A stretch of 64,000 nt of DNA from Antedon mediterranea (lineage: Eukaryota; Echinodermata; Crinoidea; Comatulida; Antedonidae). The notes beneath the pieces were generated by a model that saw only the letters and a program-made list of their open reading frames with translations, was not told the DNA's origin and did no database searches. Positions 11,601 to 23,600 of this stretch are shown here, piece after piece (the first letter of the stretch is position 1; each line of letters opens with the position of its first letter). The stretch covers positions 20,397,201-20,461,200 of the forward strand of contig NC_092670.1 of assembly GCF_964355755.1 (NCBI RefSeq). The letters run 5' to 3'. The position numbers and the translations under genes are program-made.

Positions 11601-14600
11601 GAAACATACGAGTCGTTTCTCAAGTTCCAAAATGTCGAATCTACGACTGCTGAAGCGTTATTCAAATGTCTATGTGAGACGTTAAAGACATGGGGACTTG
11701 GTATCAAGAAGCTAAGAGGTCAGGGGTATGATGGAGCTAGTAACATGTCAGGCAGGTATAATGGCTTGAAAACCAAAGTCTTGAATGAAAATCGTAAAGC
11801 TTTGTATGTACATTGCAGCAATCACTGCCTTAATCTAGTCCTTGTAGCTGCTTTCAAATCCAATATCCTGTGCAAGAACTTTTTCGGGATAGTAGAACGA
11901 CTGTATGTATTTATCGAAGCTAGTCCAAAACGAGATTCTATCTTTGTCAGATGTCAAAAAGAGCGAAACATACAGCATCCATCATCCCTGAAAAGACTTT
12001 CAGAAACCAGGTGGGCTAGTCACTGCGACTCCCTAAGGACAATTGAAAAAACTCTACCAGCATTGTTAGACGCTTTGGAGGAAATTGCAGAAGAGGAACA
12101 TGACAGCAAAATTGTGTTGAATGCAATTGGTCTTTTGGAAAGTGTGTCTACGTTTGACTTCATTGCAGCTTTTACAGTTCTCAAAGACATCCTTGAGACA
12201 ATTCGTGTGGCTTCTGCATTGCAAGAGCGAGGAATTGCAATAGATACAGCATTACAACTAATAGACGATGCTGAAAAAGCACTGGCAGATAAGAGAAGCG
12301 ACGAATATTACAAGACATTAATGAGCAACGCAAAGAAACTTGCATCAAAGTGCGAAATTCCAACGGAGTTCAAACAACATCGTCAAAGACGACGAAAGCA
12401 ACAAAGCGGTGAACTGGCAGGAGATGATGTACTCACACCTGAAGAGTCCTTTAAAGCTAATGTATTTATGGCTGCATAGACATGTGTCGGATGCAAATTA
12501 AGGAACGGTTTGCAGCAAATCGTGACATTCTAAAGGCATTCAGTGTTCTATTGACGCCATCTCTAATGAAAAAGAGAGACAATGAAACAGTCACCAAGGA
12601 GCTGGAAGACCTCTCCAAAGTTTATGGATCTGGTCCACACCCAGATATCGATCCAGCAGTAAGATCCGAGTATGATGCATGGAAACAATATATTGTGAAT
12701 GCACCTACAACCGAAATACCACAAAATGCATCGGCACAAGATATGTTTAAGTACTTGTTCCAGTCGACTCTACGGATTGTAATGCCCAATTTATGCAATA
12801 TTTTGTACAATACCCTCTACTTCGGAAGAGACGGAACGGAGCTTTTCAAAGCTAAAGATCATCAAAGATTACAGGCGATCTACTATGGGACAGGACCGGC
12901 TTTCTGTACTAGCTATTCTATCAATAGAGAGAAAAATCGCAAAATCTATCAGCTTTGACCACGCTATACAAACTTTTGCAGAGATGCGACCACGCAAGAT
13001 TAAATTAAACTAAAGAGTTGTTCAATATGTCACATAAAGCATACAGGTTTTTGTTATTGTATTGCATTTGTGCTGTATGCGAAATCCGCGCGTTTTATTT
13101 TTAAAAGTTAACCATTATTGTTGTATTCGGCAGCGGTTGATTTTTTTTTTCAAATTGTTTGATACAACTTGTGGGTACAATTTTGATTGTGTAAATATAT
13201 AAGATAGTACTGTAGTTATAATCATGTCTATGTCTAATTACTATATTTTTCTAACTAGTGAACTCCACTACTAAATGTAATAAAACATGTACTATACAAC
13301 CTATAACATATATTGATCACCAGCATGAATTTTGTCGGCAAATTGGCAATTCCCGGCAACTTATTTCTCCATGCTATAATTATAAATAACCACAGTGATT
13401 TTGTATATTTAGATGGCAACAAGAATTTTAAAAAATCTGGCCTCAAAAAGTTGCCGAGAAGACTTTGAAGATGAAGTCAATTCTGTTAGTAGTATTCTGC
13501 CACAACTATTTGACATATTGAAGACTGATAAGTACCAAGAGAACTTCAAACCAAAAATTGATAACACCAATGGAACGGTTTGAAAAACATTTGTTTTTAC
13601 ATGTCATTGTATAACAGTGATCTATATTTGCCAACTAATTGAAAGTTCCTGTAGTGAAACTTATCCAATTATAAAAGATGTTTTCTTTCGAAAAGAATTC
13701 CATTTCATTTTTCACATTAATGAATTACCTGTAACTGAGGACAGTAATAAATCAATTAATCGTTGATAATTGTGATTAAACCACATATAACATGGAATGA
13801 ATTAGTAAATTGTTAAAACTTTCACACAGATTCCTGACAAGAAAATTTTTTTTAAATGGTATCCGATGTTTAGCAGTAGATGTTAACGGAAACGGAGATT
13901 GCCTTTTCCATTCCCTTTCCAAGCTAATGTATGGTCATCAACATTTTTTCAAAGCTGTAGTTTCAAGTGTTGATCATTACCAACACATTATTGATCAAGT
14001 AAGTGTATAGTAATTAACCTACCTTTTATATATTCTGCTATATTTATTTCATGTTACAAGCACATAACTGTGTACTGGTTTCATTACAGCTTCTGTCAAT
14101 GATGCCACATGATGGTCAAAATTATGATGTTGGTTTCGCACAAACGTACATCTGTGACTGCTTGTCATCAGCAGAGTTGCTTTCAAAGAGACCAAAAGAC
14201 AATCCGTCAGCCTTTGACTTGCTAAACTACGCAGTCAAGGCTGAGATAATGCAGACATCAAGAAAATGTTCGTACCCAGGTAAAATGACAGAAGAGCCAT
14301 GACTTTTTTAATCGATAAAAAAAAATAAATAAACTAGAATTTAATTCATCACTTTGACAAATTATAGGTGATCATTTTAATAATTTTATTAATTTTGGTT
14401 ATTTTCTAGGCCTTCTACAGATTCAATTCTCGGCCATGGCAATTAACCGAAAAATAAGTACTCATTTCGAAATGAACACAGACGAATCGTTTATTACATC
14501 AACGCCATGTTGTCATGAGCATCAGTTAGACAATATTGCTATATTTTTTTGCAAGGCTAGTGAGGAATCTACATCAATGAACCACAAAGTCCCATTAATG

Positions 14601-17600
14601 CAAATCTCAAGTTGCTATTATTATTATTTCAATAATGAACTTATTTGATGTTCCGGGTTTTTCTCATTCTCACAGATTTTCTCCTCTTTAAAATTTCAAA
14701 ATAATTAAATTTCAGTATATCACCGGGCGGTTTAGAATTAAAATGTTCTTAAAAAGTCGCCGAACCAAGACTCCAACCCTACCCCTTCTGCTTGGTATGC
14801 AGATGTCCTAACCATGATACATTTTGTTTATATTTCACAAGCATTACATTATTGTCACATTTTCAGAAAGGAAAACAAGATCAAAAAATGCACCAAAGCC
14901 ATTAACCACTGTGTTGGAAATAAGCTTGGGATGTGCATAAGTAGGGGAGATAGTGATGATATGATTTGCTGTTCATCTTGCCAAAGCTGGCAACATACAG
15001 AATGTGCGGGTGTAAATGCATCGATTTTCTCAGGAGATGTAAAGTTTATTTGCTGTGGCACAGCAAATAAAGACGACGTTATTTGGTATGGTAAATTTAA
15101 TTCTTAAATTATATCTCAAGAGGCAATGCATGCAATAAATCTCAACCACATGCACCCCATAACAACATGAATAAAATAGAAACATTAATAATAATAATTA
15201 TTATTATATATTATTTATTAAGTTTTGTATTATACTGTACAAAAGAATTCTTTTTTTTTAATAAACTACTTTATATTATTCAGTATTACAGTAAATTAGT
15301 AACAACATTTTTTTTCTTTTAAATTATAAATTATAGTGTTCTACAATGGCCAAAATACAAACGAGGCGGGGAAATGAAGGATAAAACAGTCTCTACACTA
15401 ATGTCCGATGTTGCATCAACAAACGTAAATTGTGGAATTTCAAGCGCAATTGTTGATTTTTATGTCAGGTATTCATATTTATTTATTTATATTTATTTAA
15501 CACCTAAATAGATTTCTGTCATTTGATTGGATTGATGGATTTAGGTCACATGATAAAAAGTAAAAAAAAAAGAACTGGTGATCTCCGGTTGACATTGTTT
15601 GTAGGTAAATTCCTTCTTTAGATGTTATAATAAAAACCAAATTAGGTATCCCAGCCTATCCCTACATTTCCATCTGAATCTAATGTAGGCTAGGCTTTTC
15701 ATTCAATGTTATTAATGAAATGTCAAGAATCTAGATTTACATTGTAAATAGATTTTTTAAATATTTGTGCTACGGTACAAATAATTTTATTCGGTAAAAG
15801 ATGAAAAAATCACCATCTTTCACCTCATGAAATTATTTATGCCATCACACTCATAAACATTCATTATTTGTATGATTTTTTATTTGAATCCAGTGGCTGG
15901 ATCTCAATGGAGATACAAAATAAAATAAGCACTGAAAAAATGACAAATTAGCACACTGACAACAATGTTCTTGTGATTCAGATCATAATAGCATATAAAT
16001 CTTTTTTTCTGTGCGCATTTTATAAAACAGGCTTAACGTAATTCGCATGGCGTTTGTGGTGCGGATAACTAACTCATCAAAGTGACAAGTTCAAGCCTAG
16101 TTAATATTTATTTTTTCTACCAGAAACAAGTTAAATATTGAAATATTTTTAAACTATCCTTTTTGAAAACACGTCAACAACACACCCAGTAGTGGATGCT
16201 AACTGCCTATTCTAAATTTTTTTACTAAATAAATTTTATAAAATGAACAACTGAATATCCAAATGGCATTTAATATGTTAGCATCATGTGGTTTTTTATA
16301 GTTATATACATCCCGACGTAAACATTACTGTTGGAAGGAACTTGCGATATATATTCTTTGTTTTACTTTGTACATACTGTAAGACTATGCAAATATACAT
16401 CAGTACTTATACCTAAACAAATTACATCAACACTTTTTGTAGATGCCTCCAACAGGAGATGAACTCAAGAGTATTCATATTCAGCTCTATAGATGCCCAG
16501 AAGGCTGTGGCAGATTTAGGCCGGAAACGTAACAAAAAATATATTAATTCACACCTTAATGGCGGAATAGAGGTGGTTGACAAAGAATTATTGATATTCC
16601 CAACAAGACTGAGGTACAGTATTAGTTTTAGAATGTTTTACACATGGAACATAGCGTTGATAATTAATGGTAAACCTACAGTACTTTCTCAGTGGACGAG
16701 AATAACTGACTGACCGACATTTTGTGAAAAAATAAAGTACCAATTGTACCTTTTTTTAACCCTAGGTTTGAATGGCATTGGGTAGCAGTTTGTTTTCTGT
16801 TGGAAAAAACAAGGTAAAGTAAACTTTTACTTTGACACAAAAGGAACATTGGGATGCTCTGAAAGGGCCAACACAGTTGGCAATGAAGGGGCCAACAAAG
16901 CAGCCCAAATTAAGTGCAGGTAGAACCGACGACAGGCCATTCAGATCAAATCGAAACAGAGAAGCATGATGGTGAAACGTATGTTGACACCCAAAACGTA
17001 TAAAAACCATCTACATAGTCTACCTGGAGCAACATGTGTTGACTCAAGTACGCGCTTGACCATTAGCGTTTGATAGGTGGAGCAACCAAATATTGACATC
17101 GAAAAAACAGAGCAACATGTGTTGACTCCAGTCGTGTTTAAACATTTTAATTAGGTAGGCAGTGCACCCAGATGTTGACACCGAAAAACCTATAGAAACA
17201 ATCTACATTATTCTTCCCGGAGCAACATGTGTTGACTCCAGAACGCGTTTGAGAATTGAGTTTTATAAACGGTGCAATTATGTTGACACTAAAAATATAG
17301 AAACAACCTACGTTAGTCTACCTGGATTGTAGACTCCGATTGAACATATGATTATAATTGGCGGTGCAATCTACGCTGTCACCGAAAGAAAACACAAATA
17401 AAATAAGTAAAACGATAAACTGTAAAAATAAGTATCAAACTTTGTTTAAGCTTGACGCTTAAGACCCAGTCATGCTTAAGAGTATACCAACCAGCCAGCA
17501 CCCATGTTTACAACGCTGTATTTGACAAAGTTATGTGGATTGGTCTGATGTTCAGCTTGAAAGCGCTACTCGACCATTTTCCAAAAGTCATAATGTCTTG

Positions 17601-20600
17601 GTGAGATTGTCCAAGTTGGTGAAAGTCTGTAGAACGACCTATTCTGAAAGAATGAGTGTCAAACTGTGTATGTTCCAGACTAGCATGGCGAGCTAATTGT
17701 TTAAGCGTCGAGGAAAACATTTTCCTATTCACTGGTGTTCCATTTTCAAGCAAGAAGAACAGGTCTGCCCTCAGTGGTCGCATCTTGACGTAGCGTTGCA
17801 ATGCTTTCACTGGGTATATTGGGCTTCCGGGTTGTTGGTGCAAGACGAAAGGAGGTGAGGAACGCTTAGAGTGTTTGAAATCAGTTAGAATTAGTGTGTG
17901 TTCTGCGGCCTTGTAGACTACTGCTTAGCTGGCTCTGAGGCATGCAAAGTAACAGATTATGAACAAGGCCCTGTAGAGAATGGATTCGTATTTGGATTTC
18001 ATGCTGCCTCGCTTATGTCCAATTAGCGTTGGTATCGGAGGTGATCGGCAGATCGGTTTAGATAAAGAGTTCTTTTTTTTGTTTTCGCTACTCCTCTGCA
18101 TAAAATGCTGACTGCTGAATTTGTGTTAGGGTCTTCCATAAATGATGCCCTGTGCACGAATGACACTGCGCTAAGGTAGTTTCGAATCGTGGAAATCGCC
18201 AGTGCATTTTTAGTCAGCTTACTTACGTAGAGAACAATTGTCTGTGGAGTCGCTGGTAGTGGAAGGCTTAGTGATTTCCTAAATTGGTTAAAATGGTGCC
18301 ATTTCCTTTTATAGATACTAGCATTCCTTTGCTTAGTAAATTCCACATTATCTCTCGTGTGAGCTTGAGTTGTTTAGGGGTTCGAAGTTGATTGGTTGTA
18401 AGTGCTTTGGTATTTTTAGAGGTATGCGGTTCATACTGTGTTCCTTTAGCATGGTCTGAGCGTCACAAATCCTGTTTTGCTTACCAGGGATGTGCCTGGC
18501 TGTAAAATGAATGTTGCTCATGTAGTAACAAACGGATGATAGCGCAAACCACTCTCATGACCTTTTCGTTTGATGACGATTTTTTTTTTTAAGCACATAT
18601 ACGTCAGCTAGGTTATCACAGTGGAAAACTACATGGGTGTTGGCTAGTTGATTTGCAAAATCGAAAGCATGACATAGATGGGTAAATTTCGAGAACCAAA
18701 ATGTTGAACATTGAATCCAGAACTTTTTGAAGGTCGCACCAAATGCATTTTTTTGTGGTTTTTTTTAGGCATCAGAGTAGAAGTGTAAACGCTGCAAGTC
18801 AGTTTTTGTAGGGGTAAGAAAAAATGGTAACGCCATTGTCTAAAAATGTCGGCCCAAATTTGGAGATCCTCCTTTGTTGAGTCAGAAAGCAGAATTGTTG
18901 AAAGGGATTAGTTAGACCGGCCGGTAGGGCATAAAGCCTTCTTAGGAACGCCAGTCCAGAGGGTATAACGCAGGTGGCAAATTGTAGCTTTTCAATAAGA
19001 GATTGGAGGGCTCTCAATGTAGTTGAGTGAAGTGTGTGAGGAAGTTTTGAACTTCAAAGGGAGTAACGTAATTTTATTTTCTCAGATGTTCAATACCAAG
19101 GAAAGAAATGGTGGTGGTGGGTGAAATTGTTTTGTGCGGTGCTAGAGGTATGCCAACGCGGTCAGCAAGCGCCTTGGATATCTTCAAGGAGTTCGCACAC
19201 AGTTGGTGTGTGTCTTCAATGACGAGGATGTCGTCTAATATTTTCACGTTATTGGGCTGTTGTAACTTTTTTGTAAGGATATATTTCACTCCGTCAGAAA
19301 ACTTATTGAATATTTGACACTAAGATCCGCCGCCTTGGGGAAGCGTTTTATCGTAGTAATACTGGCCATCGATCTTGCACATGAAATACGACCAAACGAA
19401 AACAACAATAACATTCAACCCACAAAAGCAAACAATACCACACCAATGTCTGATTCATCAGTATCTACACCTAAGCATGACGACCCTCTTTTCTTTCCAT
19501 CCGCAGGTGAACGTTTCATTCAGGAAATGTTTGATAAAATAGTAAAAGAAAAAGATGATTCGAACAACAACACAAAATGAGTGATGGTATCACCAACAAA
19601 TCAATCGTAGAAGAAAGTGAAGAAGACAAAGAATCAACCGAGAGAGATGAAATGCATGGCCCGTCAGACTTACTAGTAGCAGCAACAACGTTCAAAGCAA
19701 AATTACCTCGTTCATCGTGCCACAAAGTCACCCCGAGCAAAAGGACAATATACAAGAACAAGAGCAAGAAAAAGAGGATTCAACGGTTCCCGCCCAACAA
19801 AGTGAACAGAAACCAAATTCATCTTCAAGTGCGGCAAAAAAACCAAAAAAGAAAAAAAAACGACGAGGTAGCAGCAAGTCATCATAAATCAATTGTGTGA
19901 GTTACTATAGATATAACTCACTTATAATTGTCAGATTAAGCATTCGTAAAACTGTTTTGTAATAAAATAAAATTTATTATCCAAAAAAAAAATTTTAAAG
20001 TGAATAGAAAACCAAAAAATAATGCCCTACATTTAATCTCATTAAATGCAAGAGGTATACAAGAAAATTATAAAAAAAGAAAAGTGTTTAACTATTGCGA
20101 AGAGCAAAATGCAGACATAATATTCCTACAGGAAACGCATTTCGATAAAAAGAAAAAATCTATAGATTTGTTGTGGAAAGGCGAAAGCTACCATAGTTTC
20201 GGCACAACAAACAGTAGAGGCGTTTCAATACTGTTTAAAACAAGGTTTGATTTAAAAAACATAACATGTAAATATATTGCCGAGGAAGGTAGAATTCTCA
20301 TACTATGTTTTATTCATAATAAGACCACCTTTAACCTCGTAAATGTTTATGCTCCAAACAATTGCAAGAAAGAGCAATATTTTTTAAGAAACTTGAAAAT
20401 AAGATAAACACATTATGTGATGTAACTAATGAATACATAATAATAGGAGGTGACATGAATTGCATATTAGATAAACGGTAGATCAGAAAAACAGCGTGAA
20501 TAGCTACGATAAATCACCAATAGCATTAAAAAAATGCATGAATAAGTTACATTTAATTGATATATGGAGACAAAGTCATAAAGATAAATCCCAATTTACA

Positions 20601-23600
20601 TGGAGAAGAAAGGATATGTACAGAAGGTTAGACTTTTGGTGCATATCAAACGCCCTTTATAAAAATGGTGACATCATTTCTACAGATATTCGACCTTGTA
20701 TCTTCTCTGATCATCAAGCTATATCTTTGAAAATAATAAATGATGAAAAAAAGAAAGGTCCAGGATTCTGGAAACTAAACAGTAAGGTCTTGAATGATGA
20801 AATATATGCGTTAAATGTTATACACATAATTGAAAAGACAAAAAAAAAATGAATACAACTTTGAAACCTGACAGCTTATGGGAACACTTAAAAGTTAAAA
20901 TAAAAGAGTTCTCATGTAAATATTGTTCAAGAAAGAAAATAAAAAAAAATTATACTAAAGAAAAGTTGATAAAAGAAGTTAGCGAACTTACAAAAAAACT
21001 TGATTCAACCTACAGCCAAGAAACTGACTGTCAATTAAAAAATAAAATAAAACAACTTGATGAAATATACACATCTGAGGCCCAAGGAGCCCAAATCCCA
21101 AAGTTTTTTCTCGGCCTTGAAAAAAAATAATGGAAAAAGAAAACAAATTACTACCCTATTAAAAACTAATGGAAAGTACACTACCGACACTAATGAAATT
21201 TTAAGAGAACAGGTCAATTTTTACAAAAACTTATATTCCAAAAAAAATATTTCTGTTAATATATAGCTATCTTGAAAAATCAAAATCCAAAACACTTTAA
21301 TTAAATGACAGTATGCAATGTGAAGGTTTACTAGCTTTAGATGAATTAACAAGTGCTCTTCATAAAATGCACTTGAATAAAAGTCTGGGGTGTGATGGAC
21401 TAAGTGTAGAATTTTACAGGTTTTTTTGGAATCATATAAAAGAAATTTTATGTGCATCCTTAATTTATAGCTATAATAAAAGTAAATTACCTAAAACACA
21501 AAAAATGGGAATAATAAAATTATTATTTAAAAATGGAAAAAGAGAATTACTAACAAACTGGAGATTATAAAATAATGGCCCATGCCCTATCGGGTAGAAT
21601 ACAAAAAGTAATTGCCCCAATTATTGATTCCGAGCAAAAAGGTTATATCAACGGACGATTTGGAGGAGAAAACATACGTTTAGTCGAAGACGTTCTTTTC
21701 CAGACCAATACATGTAACTTACCAGGAGCAATAGTTTTTCTAGACTTTGCAAAGGCCTTCGATTCGTTAGATAGAAACTTTATTTTTAAATGCCTCCAAA
21801 AGTTTGGCTTTGGAATGTTATTTACAAAATGGATTACTTTGTTATATACAGAAACAGAATGTATTATAGCAAATAATAAATGGCTATCTGAAAGTTTTCA
21901 GATGGAAAGTGGAGTAAGACAAGGATGTCCTCTGTCTGCTCTTTTATTCACACTTGCTGTTGAAATAATGGCTAACAATATAAGAGATAATCCTCTATGT
22001 AAAGGCATTATGTTACCATGTAATATAGATAATGTAAATGAAATTACTGTTAAAATTTGTCAATTAGCAGATGACACCGTCTTATTTACACAAGACGAGA
22101 CTAGTTTAAAACACTTTTTGAAAGAAATAGAGGTTTTTTGTAATATATCTGGATTAAAATTAAATAAAGAAAAAACTAAAGGAATGTGGATTGGTTCCAG
22201 CAAAAATAATGAAACAGCACCTTTTAATCTAACATGGACGAAGAATCCAGTTAAATTCTTAGGGATATATGTCGGCTACAATAAAAGAGGGTGCGAAGAA
22301 AAGAACTGGAATGAAAAAATCACTAAACTTGATCAGATATTACAATTATGGCAAAAAAGAAACCTCTATTTTTTTGGAAAAATAATTATTATAAAAACAT
22401 TTGCAATTTCCAAACTTGTATATAATGCTAGTGTCATAAATGTGCCTAAATATGTATTCCCAAAAGTAGAAAAGGTATTATATAGATTTTTGTGGGATAA
22501 TAAAAGAGAAAAAATAAAAGAAAAACCCTTATAAATTCAATATTAGAAGGTGGTCTAAGGTACATCTTAGCACAATGGTTAGTTCGTTAAAACTTAGTTG
22601 GGTTAAGAAATTGTTAAGCCCTGACCCAGGTAAATGGAAATATTTACCAAAACATTATATGTATCCATTTAATTATACTGTCAATACTAGTGAGCCCAAT
22701 TTTGAAAGTCATGTAGAACTGAAATGTATGCCTGAATTTTATAAAGAAATGTTAAAAGTGTTAGTGTATTTTAACAATATAAGTATTACATATCTGCAAA
22801 ATGTAAACGAAGTTGAAAAACAACATTTGTGGGAAAACACTTTTATAAAATGCAGTGGAAAAACATTATATTTTAAAAGTTGGATACAAGCAGGGTATAA
22901 AACAATAAAAGATATACTAGATTTGAACTCGTCACTACGGACGAGTTAGGTTATCCGCAGAGCAAACGCCACGTGCACGTCATACGTTAGAATATTGCGC
23001 AGAGAAAACCATTATGCCATTGAAAAAATGTTAGTGCGCTCTCTATTTTACGTCACGCCTAAGTATACACAGTATACACTATATATTGTATACGTACTAC
23101 ATACAGTGAAGAATATGTGAAAATAAGTGGCCCAAGTTATTGACGCTTTTGGACATGATGACGTCATCACAATTTTAAAAACGGTATATCATGCGAAAGA
23201 TAATTGATTGGCATAGACAATATAAAAAAATGGGGGGAAATGGAATTTGGATAAGTGGAGATGCGCTCTATTAAATGTGATGAGCTATGACGAAAGAGAC
23301 AAAAATCCTATATTTTATATTCGAGTGGCCATACGATGACGTCACTATGTCCTGTTAGCCATATCGATGCATGATTCGATATCTACAACTCATCAACTTT
23401 CAGAATGTGTAATTTCAAAAAAGTTCACCTCGTAGTTTACAATCTATGACTGTTTTAAAAAAGGCATAATTTTGACAAATTTTTGAACTTTTTCTTCAAA
23501 AACGCGCGCAAATTGTTCAATTCTACGTGCTCGTATGACGTGATTTTAAGTCGAAATTGATTGAAAGTTTGTAAATTTACTAGAAAAGGCTGAAAAAACA

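Larger units (their letters stand above)
9226..13020 (+). mobile_element. Decayed hAT DNA transposon (ZMYM-like transposase)
   Basis: The left end begins CAGTGGCGTATCCAGTGG followed by a G-run, a typical hAT terminal sequence. Inside, on the plus strand, is a multi-exon transposase with an N-terminal exon, a TTF-type zinc-finger segment, the DUF4371/RNase-H-like core and the C-terminal dimerisation region. The reading frame is broken several times and a tRNA-derived SINE is inserted at about 10611-10890. A matching right terminal repeat was not found before the host exon at 13413, so the right end is truncated or strongly decayed. The element separates the third and fourth intron copies of the OTU-PHD-C48 gene. 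Confidence 0.8.
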
